The position numbers and the translations under genes were made by a program. The notes below the pieces were generated by a model, which saw only the letters and a list, made by a program, of their open reading frames with translations, was not told where the DNA came from and did not search any database. Below are positions 10,871 through 23,187 of a DNA stretch of 64,000 bases, in pieces. Source of the stretch: Ipomoea triloba (lineage: Eukaryota > Streptophyta > Magnoliopsida > Solanales > Convolvulaceae); the NCBI RefSeq assembly GCF_003576645.1, contig NC_044923.1, positions 20,486,479-20,550,478 on the forward strand, given 5' to 3'. The stretch's first letter is position 1. The number at the start of each line of letters is the position of its first letter.

Positions 10871-11180
10871 GGAGGGTGTCACAGCTGGAGGTCACGGTGT
10901 GACCTACAGCGTGACACCATGGTTATCTTTCAGATGGTGTGTCTCACGCTGCAGGTCACGCCGTGACCCGCAGCGTGACCAGCACCATTTGAAAGTAGCC
11001 TGTGTGGTCACGATGAAGGTCACGCCGTGACCTCCATCGTGACCTGCAGGCCACTTTGCGGATTCAAGGCGTCACACTGCAGGTCACGCCGTGACATGCA
11101 GCGTGACGGCCTGGAACCCGCAAAGCTTAAGTCTGGTCACGATGAAGGTCACGCCGTTACCTCCATCGTGACCAGGCATC
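10871..11180. repeat. Five tandem GTCACGCCGTGAC palindromes in G1 LTR
   Basis: Each unit is about 38-40 bp and nearly self-complementary: GTCACGCTGCAGG, then TCACGCCGTGA, then the complement. Two arm types alternate (CTGCAG and GATGAAG/CTCCATC). They end about 35 bp before the TATA box. The same core recurs inside G1 at 27580-27736. Confidence 0.88.
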
Positions 11181-11213
11181 CTGAAGGTAGTTTTTTTGGC
11201 GCAAATGTCATAG

Positions 11214-11220
11214 TATAAAT
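11214..11220 (+). promoter_or_regulatory. TATA box of G1 5' LTR
   Basis: TATAAAT directly downstream of the palindrome array; copied at 40347-40353 in the 3' LTR. Confidence 0.65.
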
Positions 11221-12167
11221 AGGATTAGGCTTTATTTTAAATTCACTTTTCAATTTTTCTAAGTCTTCTTTTAGGTTTTCTCTCTATAAACACTTTAGAA
11301 CTTAAATCCATTACAATTCCATTAGTTTTGAAGAAGATTTAGAGAAGAATTCTCCATTGTAATCACACATTAAACTTCAATTTCATTTTGGCAGTTACAA
11401 ATTCATTCAAGTAAGAATTCTAATTTCTTTTCTTTTTAATTCTCCAATATCTTTTGTATTTTAATTCATTGTTGATTATTCCAATTGTTTTAGTTTTCAA
11501 TTCCATTATGGATAATTAAATCCTTTAGGGATTTAGATTGAATTGCTATGCATGAATGCTTACATGAATTACATTGTTTAATCTAGGTTTTGCATTGCTT
11601 TTAATATGAATGTGATTGTGATTTTAGGGAATTATTTGATTCTTGTTTGATTGTGGCCAAATTATGCAAGAAATCTATGGAATTGGTGTTTCACCTATGA
11701 GAATAGGGATCTACCATAGCCACCCCTTTCACAATTCTAACTTGTTCTTGAGAAAGGGAAGTTGGAAGGGATTATGCCCACAATGTGTTTGATTAAATGC
11801 CTCACCTAGTCTAATTGCTATGAGAATGAGATTAGAACTGTGGTGATAGCCAATGTCCACGAGAGTGGCATTGGCATTGACTTAATTCCCTCGCTTCGCT
11901 GTTTAGCATTGTTAAGCCTAGAATCTTAGAACATTATAGAAGCATTTGTGCATTGCTATTTGATTTAAATCCTCCTCTTTATCATTGTTTATTTCTCTAT
12001 TTAATTACTTGTTTTTATTATTATCTCATGCAATCAAATACATCATTTTGGTTAGCTTTCAAACACTCGATGAACTTGTGTTTAATCCTTTGCTACTCAA
12101 ATCCCTCCTAGCCATTCCTAGAGGACGACAATCACTAAATTCAACCACTAAAATTACAACTTTCAAA

Positions 12168-12183
12168 TGGCGTCGTTGCCGGG
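12168..12183 (+). promoter_or_regulatory. Primer binding site of G1 (tRNA-Asp)
   Basis: TGGCGTCGTTGCCGGG, two bases after the LTR end. It is complementary to the 3' end of plant tRNA-Asp (consensus complement TGGCGCCGTTGCCGGGG) with one mismatch. Confidence 0.88.
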
Positions 12184-12408
12184 AAATGTCATCGGTTTTG
12201 AGTGGCATGTTTATTTGGGTTAACATGAGCCACCATCTAAGTTAGAGAGTCTAACCACATCTTTTTGTTTATTGTTCTCACAAAGTACCTCGTTGATTTT
12301 TCTTTTTCGTTTTAAGCTTTTAAATTGGTTACTACTCTCACTAGCAACTACTTTTGGTTGCAAAAGCGTTGTTGTTGTTTTTGTGCTTACAGGTGAATAG
12401 CTAGTTGC
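12184..12408 (+). other. G1 leader between primer site and gag
   Basis: About 225 bp, U-rich. It contains a TTTGTGCTTACAG motif ending at 12392 that looks like a splice acceptor just before the gag ATG. No ORF. Confidence 0.45.
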
Positions 12409-13957
12409 ATGCAAACCCGTTCCAAAGGTGTACAAGGATTGCTAGCAATTGACCACGAGATCAACGCTATAGTGAGAAGACGAAATAAAGCAGCTCGTAA
12501 TCAAGAACATATTATTGAAGAAATGGCTTCACCAAGCAGGGTTGAACATCCAGACGGGGTCACTGCTGAAACATTAAGGAGTGCAGGATTGAGTGCACCT
12601 CAGAACATATCCCCACTGAGAGAGATAGATGAAAATGGGGAACAACCTCTTCAAAGGGAAAGGGATCAACCATTGATACCACTACCCCATGTTGGGCAGT
12701 ATCAGGAAAGGGATCCCTACTATGAGCAGCCCAATGATAGAGCTAGATTCTATGAAAGGGAAGATCAGTTTGAGCCGAGAAGGAGAAATGTACCGAGGGA
12801 GAACTTCTTTGATAAAAGAGGAAGAGAAGTTCCTAGAGATGATTACTATGAACCAAGGAGGATGAATGCTCCACGCGAGAAGTACCAGGGTTATATGAGA
12901 GAAGAAAGACGAGAAGAAAGAAGAACTATAGCAAATTTCATGACCCCGGAGTTCAGTATGCACAACTCTATTTACATACCACCCGTGGAAGCAAACAACT
13001 TTGACATCAAGCTTTCGGTTATAACTTTTGTTCAAAATGCTCCATTTAGTGGTTTGCCTTCAGAGGATCCACATGGCCACATCACTCGGTTTGTGAGGTC
13101 TTGTGGAATGTACAGACAGAATGGGGTGCCTGAAGAAGTGGTTCGGCTAAAGTTATTCCCATTTTCAGTGATAGGGGATGCTGCTCATTGGTTGGATTCT
13201 CATGCCAACAATCACTTCAGATCCTGGGAACAGTTGCACAAAGAATTCATGCAGGAGTTCTTTCCCTTAACAAAGACTCTAAAAATTAGGAAGCAAGTTC
13301 AGGACTTCAAGCAAGGTTCAATGGAGTCATTAGGGGAAGCTTGGAGGAGATTCAAGGCACTTAAAAGACAATGCCCACCAGACGTGTTTCATCCGTGGGA
13401 TGTCATTAGTTCTTTCTACGGGGGACTAACAAATGAGAATAAGATGCTGTTGGATTCCTCATCGAAGGGAGCATTTGTGTCCTCATTACCGGAAGATGAT
13501 GAGGAATTGATTGAGACTATTTCAGCTAACACATCTTGTTGGTATAATAAAAGGGATTCCAAGTCTGGGTTGTATGAGGTGAGTAACAGTACCGCTTCAG
13601 ATGCTAGAGTTGAGGCAATGGGAAAGAAATCCAGAGGCTCCATGCAAGGATTGAGAAAATGGGAAAACAACCACAGGAGGGAAATCCATGTATGTCATTA
13701 GCTCTTTACTGTGACATATGTGGTGGACCTCACGGGACACAAGAATGCACTTCTACTTATGATGATCCCGATTGTGAGCAAGTGAGTGTTGTGGGCTACC
13801 AAAGGCCTCAAAATTTCAATTCATATGGAAACACCAATCAGAATTGGAGGCAAGGTCAAGGGTGGCAACAACACCCAAGTCAGAATCAATGGTGGCAAAA
13901 TCAAAGGATAGGAGGAAATCAGGGTGGAAGTTTTTCATATAACACATATAGGGGCAA
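12409..13957 (+). pseudogene. gag: G1 gag, N-terminal and capsid part
   Basis: ATG at 12409 (MQTRSKGV). An Arg/Glu/Tyr-rich N-terminus (repeats of EPRRxNxPRE, about residues 110-165) is followed by the plant retrotransposon gag domain (about residues 190-350: PFSGLPSEDPHGHI, FPFSVIGDAAHWLDS, SWEQLHKEFMQEFFP, ESLGEAWRRFKAL). A frameshift near 13645 moves the frame; the second frame (13659 on) has a zinc knuckle CDICGGPHGTQEC and a Gln/Asn/Trp-rich tail. The P-Q-P element interrupts it at 13958, and gag resumes at 22920. The Gag protein would form the particle; this copy cannot encode it whole. Confidence 0.9.
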
Positions 13958-15830
13958 GTGACACCTCGAAATTTCGTCACCATTATTGTTACACAATTCA
14001 ATTTTAGCCAAATATTTTTTCTAACCATTCATTTTCAGAAAATTTCAGCTTGGTGCAGTCCGAAAGATTAATTCGGTAAAAATACTTCCCGAACTCCGTT
14101 TTACTTGAAATATTTATGGTAGAACCCTAACTTATTCTACTTTATATCCATAAAATATTTTGGTTATTTTTAGCTTCGAGTAAACACAGAAAATTACATT
14201 TTTGCCCTTGACGGTGTGCTGTCCAGAATTCTTTTCTCTCTGGACCAGTTTTAGAAAAAAATTCAAAAACTATACTTCTACTACACGGATCGTTATGAAA
14301 TTTTTTTATGTAGGTTCTAGACTTATTGAATTCCATATTTGGTGAAAATGGAGTCAAAATACCTTACCTAAATCGCCCAGAAAGTTTTAAAACTTAGATC
14401 AATGTTTTGCCATTTTTCTTTCGGCAGACACATGTATATATGTTTCTTTAATTCTAATCCCTTGTGCAACCACTCTAATCTCTTCTGCTGGTCCATATAT
14501 ATGTGTATATATTATATTATAATATATTTTGCACATGTTTATAATCAAATATGATAATCAAATAAATTTCTTGATGATTGTGATTGGAGGTTACAAATCC
14601 TATACTAATGACAATTTCCCTTCATAATTCCTATTTATTTTTTTTGATGGATAAAGAGATGATTTAGTCATCCCTTTTCTCCTCCTATATCCCTTCCAAG
14701 ACCGTCTTTCTCTCTAAGATTTCATCCACTTCACAATTTCATGGCAAGTTCTTCCTACTGAAGCAATCTCTCTCGATCCACCGGAGTTATCAATACATTT
14801 TGGGTTTCTTTAAGTTGTTAATCTGGAAATTTATGATGATAACTAATGGGGTATTGGTGGCGTGAAAATGGTGAATTCATGAGACAATGAAGATAAAGGA
14901 TTTTGGATCATGAGATGGTGATTGGTATTATGATTGGGTGGTTGATGAGCCAATACTAAGATCATTGATGAGGTAAGGATTAAATAATTTAGCTTACTGA
15001 TAATGAATTAAGGTTGATGATTTTGGTGTTGTTAGTTTATAATAATATTTATGATTATTATAATGATGGCAAAGTGATGACGATAATTATAAAATTGGTG
15101 AGTTGATGTTGGAGTTTGATCATGATGATGATTCGGCAGTATTTGTTTTGATAATAATAATAAGATAAGGATGGACTTGTGATTAAGAATGATGATACGC
15201 AACAATAATAATGATATTAGTATTATTAAATAAATTAGTTTTGATTGATACACAGGTTCCTTATCAAGGTGAATATGATTAAGTATTGATAAGAGTTTTT
15301 GAGCTTCGAGATAAGTTTTCATGTTCACTAAAACTAAATATTTTACCCCAATGTATATATATGTCTATATGATGTGTGATTGTGATATGATATATGCTAT
15401 TAATGTGAACACAAGTACATTTATCGATAAATGGTAACATTGTGAGTGGTGATTCTCGAATTATCGAGAATGGGTCTCGAATGTCGAGCCGTGTGTTGTG
15501 TAAATGATTGGCTTGGAATTTTTGATACTTATATATATTGGTATTAATTCCAATTTTCTCAAAATCATATTTCCACGTTCATAGAATCAAATAAAGTTTG
15601 AAAAGAAATATTTTTGTATGAAATTATATATGAAATATTTTGGAGAAATTATTTAATTTTAGTCTTGGAGGATGACGATATTTGGTGTTGGTGTGAGCCG
15701 GAAAACTCACAACCTATTAATTGGAATTTGGTCATAATACCGGAGTGAGCTGGAAGAACTCACAATTTAAGTATGGAAACCGGAGTGAGCCCGGAGAACT
15801 CACAATTGAAATTCTAAAATTATTTTTATG
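13958..15830 (+). repeat. 5' LTR P (left copy)
   Basis: Begins GTGACACCTCGAAATTTCG (the first T of TGTGACACC appears lost). It is nearly identical to 20369-21890 as far as about 15490, then diverges. The 3' part has three short hairpins of the form GTGAGC-loop-CTCAC at about 15690-15805. The right boundary is set by a degraded primer site near 15831 and is approximate. Confidence 0.7.
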
Positions 15831-17553
15831 ATGAGAAGCAGTTCGAACCTTTGGGGGCCTAGGTTATGAGACCTTGATATAGAAAGTATAAGACCCTAGG
15901 TTATGAACTTTTGGACATATGAAGTAAAGTTGTTTCGGATGGATTTTAAATGTTTAGGATTTTAAAATTTTAGAAATATCACGGTGAGGATGTGTGGCAT
16001 TGTATTGTTGTTGCATGTTTGTTTTTGAATGCTAACATCAGCAGGTGGTGTTACATGTGTTGATGGAAAGAGAAATATTTGGAGGTAATGATTTATGTTG
16101 AGTGAAATATTTTAAAGTTGTGTTTTGTATTTTGGTAGGAATATAATTATTTGAAAGTATCCTATATTTGATGGAAGTAGAATTATTTGGAAGTGGTTAG
16201 ACTAAGTAATCTTATTAAGACAATATTATTTATTATGAAGTCCTGGTTATTTATTATATTAGGAAATTGCTTGGCTTAATAATTTTGAGGAAGATATTTA
16301 GAAATATTACGATTCTATATTTGAAGGAAATATTTGGATTAAGTGGCTTATTTAAGATCTACTTATTGATTCCCTAAAAAGGAAATGATTTGGAATTTGT
16401 GATGTTATTAAAAGCTGATTTCTTGAGAATTTAGGTTTTTAAGAAAGTATTTGAATTGGTTATGAAATTTTGGATATAAGAGCCTAAGTTATGGAATTTT
16501 GGACATTGAATTGACTAATGAAAATCAAGGTACGGATACTTGTTGTTGAAATTTTGGTATAAATTTCAAGAGATAATCTATGTTTTGAGGGAAATACTTG
16601 AACTCGGTGATTTTATTTGGAATATTGAAATCCTTAATGGTAAAAGTTAGATTATTTGATAATTTGAATTACTTGATGATTTTAGGGATTGAATTACTCA
16701 ACTATTGATTATGAAAGATAGGTTATTTCTAAATAGCCTAAGTAATAATTTTTGTAAAGGTGGATAAGAGCATTGACTACAATAAATTCTAGACTTGATA
16801 TGTTTGAACTAGTGGTTTCGAAGTTTTACTTGAGAAATAGTCAAAAGAATAATAGTGTTTAATTTTTGAGAGCTAGATTGAAAGATTGAACATGTTGGAT
16901 CATAAATTTGAGAATGAGAAATTATTAGTATTAAGATATTTAATTAAGGTAAATTTTGTTGGACTGATTAAGTCTTTGACTTTGAATTTGGAAGTGGGGA
17001 TTGTTGTCCGGGCTTATTGGATTAATCGTTGGATAAACTCAATATTTTTTTTTAAAAAGTTTTGATTATGAAGACTACATTTTGTGTGGCCTCTAGTTGG
17101 ACTTCTAAGATTGATGAGTATCCATAATTGTAAGTGCAAATTAAGGAAATGAGTCTAAGTGAGGTCATTAGCGGTAATCCAATGCTTATTCTCTGTGGTA
17201 TAATATTGGGTTGCATACAAGGCTTTTTGTGGTAAAAAAAAAAATTAGCAAAAAGAACTACTTGGAAGTAGAGGTGCGGAGTAGATATCCGGAATTATTT
17301 CAGTCATGTATTCTTTTAAGTTACGAGGACGTAACTTTATTTCTAAGGAGGGTAGAATTTAATACTCCATTTTTTTAGTGCTGCATTTCTTTGCTTTATT
17401 TTTTGTGCAACTTGAGAATCGTGTCTGCACTCCATTTTTTTTAGTGCTGCATTTCTCTGCTTTATTTTTTGTGCAACTTGAGAATCGTGTCTGCTTAGGC
17501 TGGTTTTATTTTAGGAGCTTCGGGGACGAAGCTTTTTTTTAAAGAGGGTAGAT
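15831..17553 (+). other. Non-coding internal region of P-Q-P with polypurine tract
   Basis: 1.7 kb without an ORF of note. It opens with a sequence related to TATCAGAGCGGTACGAACC (mutated primer site plus leader) and ends with hairpin GCTTCGGGGACGAAGC and AAAGAGGGTAGAT before LTR Q. A duplication of about 75 bp lies at 17363-17503 (TAGTGCTGCATTTCT in both copies); the copies differ by at least one substitution. Confidence 0.6.
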
Positions 17554-18457
17554 TGTGATACCCCAAAATTTGGATAGTTATTTATAGTAAGAATTTATTA
17601 TTTTTTTTATACAAAATTTTTATTTTATGATATAGTAGTATATGTGTAGTATTTATTTTAATAATCTATTAAGGATATATTATATAATAGTAGTAGTATT
17701 TTGTATATATAGTATATATATACATAAACGTATAATATATATACCTAGTATTTTATATATAAAGTATTGTATATGTATAATTATGCTATGTTGTATCTTA
17801 TTATATTCTAATGGTACACGTTAAAAAAATATTATTACATACATACGTTATATGTACATATAGATGATATTATATATGTTTAATTATATGCTTGTATGAA
17901 TTTAGATTAAAGATGAGTCTAGGTTCATTCTTCCATGTGGTCAAACCTTACCTAGACAAATCACAAAAAATCATCCTTCAATTAGCTTAATTTTAGTTGT
18001 CAATTTCCTATTAAGTCTAATTTTATCAATCAATTTTAATCATCGGGATATCTTCCATTTATTCAATATTTGGCCAATGCTAGTTATTTTCTTCCTCCTG
18101 TTGTTGGCCGAGAATTCCCCACCATTTTTGTCTTCATCATTTGGTTGAAAACCTATCACTATATTTTCTAGAAAAAAAAAAAAACCTTGTTCATCAAAGA
18201 TTAGAGAATCAAGTGTTCAAGAGGTGAAAACTTAGGAGAGCAAGAATAGGCTTGAAAGATCTTGAGGATTTCTAAATGGAAAATCAGGTAAGTGTTTATG
18301 CCACTAAAATCTCTATTTTCCCACTACGTGGAATGTATGTGTGAATTTTTCTCATGATTATAATTATGAGTTGGTTGGAAATTTTCATTATGAGTATTGT
18401 CGTGGAAAAATTTTATTTGTAGACTGAAAAAAAATAATTATTATAAATTTCTTGTGG

Positions 18458-18513
<56 letters not shown>

Positions 18514-20153
18514 CATTATAAAATTGTATGCATATATACGAATTTCTTTGAGAGTATATATCAGTAATCTTATACTATATATATGTCTCCCTGTATCATA
18601 TAATTGATATAAATGTAAATATATAAATAAATGATTCTTACGTAAATTAGTATTATATATAAAAATCTATGTATCTTATCTATATAAATGTGTGTATATA
18701 AATAAATTATTCAATTCTTACGTAAATATGTATTGTATTTATATGAATAAATTTATGTATCGTCTAAGTTTATATGTACATAAATAATTCTTACGTAAAT
18801 AGGATATATATATTGCTGTATTGAGTAAATATATGTATATTTAAGTAATTACAATTATGAGTGTAATGATTTTATAAGGGAATTGGTAAATTGCTCATAA
18901 TGTGGTTTTTGGTATCTAAAATGTTTGTTTTTAAAAATTTGAATACATTAAGTCATTTCGTAGAAATATATATGAAGGAACGAGTGTTTTGAGAATCTAT
19001 TTATTTTAGTTGAAATAATTAAGCGTGTTAGAATTTATTTTGAATACGCTTATTATTATTAGTATTATTATTATTAAAAGAAAGCATATTATGGAGGAAT
19101 AATGTGGAATTTATGATTTGGGAGAAAACCCAAAGTTTGTGATTGAGAAGTGAGCAGTGAAACATATCTTGTCTCACTAGGACGTAATGTCCTGTTGTTT
19201 TGAGGAGTGGACAGTGACGTAAAAGCTGTAACCACTAGGGTAAAATACCCTGTGAGGAGTAGTTTGTAGAAACCTATCCTGACTACTAGGACTATTTACT
19301 ACCCTTTGGGGCTGGAAATCCTTTGGGGGTGTGTACACTTAAGGTATTAGTCCTGTTGCATTGAGAATGGGATTTTGAGTAGTGAGCAGTGACGTAAAAG
19401 CTGACTCACTAGGAACTTTAAAAATGTGAGTTCTTGCCCATTATGTGTTATTGCTGGGATTATTGCGAGTGAACAGTATTGTAAAAACTGTTTCACTGGG
19501 CCTTAATTGTTTAAGTACCCTCCCATTTATTGGTTTGGTTATCCTCCTTATTTTTGGAATTTGGAAATATTATTATTTGTTAAAATTTACAAATTATAGA
19601 TTTGAATTTATAAAATGGAAAATTGTGTACTATGAAAATTTCAAAGAGTCGTGGGGCTAAGTAATTTTCCTGAAATTATTTATTAGTGAGAAAAATGATT
19701 TTTGATAAATATTATTTTACGTGGTGGGTAAACATTACTTAGCAAAATCTTGCTAACTTTGTGTGTTGTTTTTATATGTTTTGGAAAAATTATATATTGT
19801 TCAGGTAATTGATTATGGATGAAGGATGAGAGTGGGGCTATAATATTGAGCAAATGTGTTAGATTGATTTCAAGGAGAAAGTTTGAATTTGTAATAAATT
19901 ATTTAGACTCCTTTGGATTTGGTACATTTGTGGTTTAAGGGATAGTATTTTCCCTAAGAATTATTGGAATTGAGGTTTAATTTATTATACTATTTTGGTT
20001 TAGCCTTAGCACTTAGGTCTGTTAATTGCCTAAGTGTGGCGGTAATACCCTCGTTTATGTTTTGTAAAGCTTCCGCATTCTGAATGAGTTTTAATTTGAA
20101 AAAAAAAAAGGGAAATTTGGTCTAAATTGATCTTGAAAAATGGGGGTGTTACA
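17554..20153 (+). repeat. LTR Q in the middle of the hybrid
   Basis: 2600 bp, TGTGATACCCC...GGGTGTTACA. It has a polypurine tract on its left and a primer site on its right, so it is both a 3' and a 5' LTR. It contains a (TA)n tract at 18464-18512 and five imperfect hairpin repeats at 19140-19500 (arms like AGTGAGCAGTGACG and GCTGACTCACT). Confidence 0.8.
18464..18512. repeat. (TA)n microsatellite
   Basis: Uninterrupted TA run of about 49 bp in LTR Q. Confidence 0.95.
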
Positions 20154-20156
20154 AGT

Positions 20157-20168
20157 TGGTATCAGAGC
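20157..20168 (+). promoter_or_regulatory. Primer binding site (tRNA-iMet) after LTR Q
   Basis: TGGTATCAGAGC, three bases after the LTR end: the standard plant initiator-Met complement. It is followed by only 200 bp of internal sequence. Confidence 0.92.
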
Positions 20169-20368
20169 GGTACGAACCTTTGAGGTATTAGAAAACCTAA
20201 GTTGTGAATTTTTGAGTATAGGTTTAAGTTATGAAAAGTTGAAAGGTAGGAACCAAAATGGTTAGAGACCCTTAGAGAAATTTTGGCTTGAATTTTTGGT
20301 TTTTTGGAAATATTTATGTGAGAAGTAAAGTTGCTTCGAGGACGAAGCCTTTTCTTTACGGGGTAAAG
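20169..20368 (+). other. Internal stub of the hybrid with polypurine tract
   Basis: 200 bp joining the primer site to a polypurine tract, with the hairpin GCTTCGAGGACGAAGC at 20333-20348 matching the one before LTR Q. No coding sequence; almost the whole element body is missing. Confidence 0.75.
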
Positions 20369-22914
20369 TGTGACACCCCGAAATTTCGTCACCATTATTG
20401 TTACACAATTCAATTTTAGCCAAATATTTTTTCTAACCATTCATTTTCAGAAAATTTCAGCTTGGCGCAGTTCGAAAGATTGATTCAGTAAAAATACTTC
20501 TTGAACTCCGTTTTACTTGAAATTTTTATGGTAGAACCCTAAAATATTTTGGTCATTTTTAGCTTCGAGTAAACACAGAAAATTACATTTTTGCCCTTGA
20601 CGGTGTGCTGTCCAGAATTCTTTTCTCTCTGGACCAGTTTTAGAAAAAAAAATTCAAAAACTATACTTCTACTACACGGATCGTTATGAAATTTTTTTAT
20701 GTAGGTTCTAGACTTATTGAATTCCATATTTGGTGAAAATGGAGTCAAAATACCTTACCTAAATCGCCCAGAAAGTTTTAAAACTTAGATCAATGTTTTG
20801 CCATTTTTCTTTCGGCAGACACATGTATATATGTTTCTTTAATTCTAATCCCTTGTGCAACCACTCTAATCTCTTCTGCTGGTCCATATATATGTGTATA
20901 TATTATATTATAATATATTTTGCACATGTTTATAATCAAATATGATAATCAAATAAATTTCTTGATGATTGTGATTGGAGGTTACAAATCCTATACTAAT
21001 GACAATTTCCCTTCATAATTCCTATTTATTTATTTTTGATGGATAAAGAGATGATTTAGTCATCCCTTTTCTCCTCCTATATCCCTTCGAAGACCGTCTT
21101 TCTCTCTAAGATTTCAGCCACTTCACAATTTCATGGCAAGTTCTTCCTACTGAAGCAATCTCTCTCGATCCATCGGAGTTATCAATACATTTTGGGTTTC
21201 TTTAAGTTGTTAATCTGGAAATTTATGATGATAACTAATGGGGTATTGATGGCGTGAAAATGGTGAATTCATGAGACAATGAAGATAAAGGATTCTGGAC
21301 CATGAGATGGTGATTGGTATTATGATTGGGTGGTTGATGAGCCAATACTAAGATCATTGATGAGGTAAGGATTAAATAATTTAGCTTACTGATAATGAAT
21401 TGAGGTTGATGATTTTGGTGTTGTTAGTTTATAATAATATTTATGATTATTATAATGATGGCAAAGTGATGACGATAATTATAAAATTGGTGAGTTGATG
21501 TTGGAGTTTGATCATGATGATGATTCGGCAGTATTTGTTTTGATAATAATAATAAGATAAGGATGGACTTGTGATTAAGAATGATGATACGCAAAAATAA
21601 TAATAATATTAGTATTATTAAATAAATTAGTTTTGATTGATACACAGGTTCCTTATCAAGGTGAATATAATTAAGTATTGATAAGAGTTTTTGAGCTTCG
21701 AGGTAAGTTTTCATGTTCACTAAAACTAAATATTTTACCCCAATGTATATATATATCTATATGATGTGTGATTGTGATATGATATATGCTATTAATGTGA
21801 ACACAAGTACATTTATCGATAAATGGTAACATTGTGAGTGGTGATTCTCGAATTATCGAGAATGGGTCTCGAATGTCGAGCCCGTGTGTTGAGTAAAAGT
21901 GTGGCTTGGAAATTTTGGTGTTATATATATTAGTATGATGAAATTGTATTAACACTGTTGTGAACTAAATATTTATTTTTGAGAAATTATGTGGAGAAAA
22001 TGTGTTTTGAGAAACTCTATATATCTTTTAGAGAAATTATATATGTTAGAGAAAATTATTTTATTGGAGAAAATTGTATTTTTGTGGAGAAAAGTATTTA
22101 TTTGTGGAGAAATAATTTATTTTAGAAAACCATTATTCTGTGTGGTGTTCAGTAAAGGTAATTACTGATCACTTGGGCCAATTACCACTCATTGGGCTTG
22201 GAATCCCATGAGGGTGTATCACATAGGTTGTGATCCAGTTTCCAAATTTTATAAGGGTGAGGTAGCAAGAGTAGCTACTTGGATCATATACTACCCAGTG
22301 GCTTGGAATCTACTAGGGGTGTACACATAGGTATTGGTTCAGTTTCTAAGTGGATTTGATGAGATTGTTAATTCTCCATTTATAAATATTAATTCTCTAT
22401 ACTATGAAAGGTGTACTTCCACATATGTATTTTGGAAAAGTATAAAAGTATACAAGTTTTGAAAATAATATAAAATCCAAGCCTATATTTTACGGGGTGA
22501 AGTGATTCTTACTTAGCTTATGCTAATTTTTGTCTACACTCTGTTTTTGTATTAAAATGATTTATACAGGTGAACAAGGATGGAATTGAGATGAATTCAA
22601 GTTGAGGATGGAATTAAGTCTATATAAGAATAGACTCTTTTGAGAAGATTTTTATTTGAAGAGTTGATTTATTTATTCATGGTTGTAAATTTATTAAAAG
22701 TTTTATGGTTTTAGATGAATTTGGATTATTTATTAAGTGTTGTAAGTTGTAAGTAGTAGCCTTAGCGTTTGGGTATAGGAGAAATACCTGAGCGTGGCGG
22801 TAACACCCATTTTCATTTGGTTAGTTAATGCTTCCGCTATGATTGTAGTAAAATTTCAATTAAGAAAGAGAAAATATTCAAGTAAAAATTTGTTATGAAA
22901 ATTGTGGTGTTACA
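20369..22914 (+). repeat. 3' LTR P
   Basis: 2546 bp, TGTGACACCCCG...GGTGTTACA. The first 1.5 kb is nearly identical to the left copy. The last part has the ACCTGAGCGTGGCGGTAACACCC signature shared, in variant form, with LTR Q and the solo LTRs S1-S3. The right flank GGCAA is the target duplication. Confidence 0.88.
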
Positions 22915-23187
22915 GGCAATTCTAACACTCAAATTCCACCTCAAAGAGAGGGGCCCTATAGACCACCACCTACACAGAAAACAGGAAATTATCCTCCTAG
23001 AGATGAGCCACCAAGGGAGAGTTTTGAAGAGAAAATGTTGAGAATGATGACTGAAATCAAGCAAGACATGGGATACATGAGGCAGGAGTGGAAACAAGAT
23101 ATAAGACAGGAAGTTTCAGCTGTGAGACAAGAGGTCTCAAACTACAGGCAATAGTCCACTTCTTCCATTCGCAATCTGGAAAATCAG
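22915..23187 (+). pseudogene. gag: G1 gag C-terminal part, after the insertion
   Basis: Resumes the gag tail (NSNTQIPPQREGPYRPPP), followed by a predicted coiled coil (EEKMLRMMTEIKQDMGYMRQ) and SSIRNLENQMAQ. An in-frame TAG at 23152-23154 interrupts the Gag-Pol frame. Joined to 12409-13957 it would form one reading frame apart from the frameshift near 13645. Confidence 0.82.

Larger units (their letters stand above)
10612..12165 (+). repeat. 5' LTR of G1
   Basis: 1554 bp, TGATAAGCC...TTTCA. It contains five tandem palindromic units built on GTCACGCCGTGAC at 10871-11180, then TATAAAT at 11214-11220, a pyrimidine-rich leader and an AT-rich U5. The matching 3' LTR at 39746-42104 is 1552 bp once its MITE and TTA duplication are removed. 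Confidence 0.93.
13958..22914 (+). mobile_element. Three-LTR hybrid insertion P-Q-P (chromovirus/Tekay-like, non-coding)
   Basis: 8957 bp inside G1 gag, flanked by GGCAA at 13953-13957 and 22915-22919. Order: LTR P, degraded primer site, 1.7 kb non-coding internal DNA, polypurine tract, LTR Q, primer site, 200-bp internal stub, polypurine tract, LTR P. P and Q are clearly different sequences. No gag or pol coding is present, so any movement needed proteins from another element. LTR ends of the TGTGAYACCCC...GGTGTTACA type and the tRNA-iMet primer site suggest a Tekay/Del-like chromovirus lineage. Confidence 0.85.

Noticed and set aside
12682..13670. Minus-strand ORFs opposite G1 gag (13035-12682, 13670-13416)
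   Set aside because: Shadows of a conserved gag frame with no domain of their own.
17554..20153. LTR Q as a simple solo-LTR insertion in P
   Set aside because: Flanks TAGAT and AGTTG do not match and Q is flanked by a polypurine tract and a primer site.
20157..20168. tRNA gene fragment
   Set aside because: TGGTATCAGAGC is a 12-base primer binding site after an LTR; no cloverleaf surrounds it.
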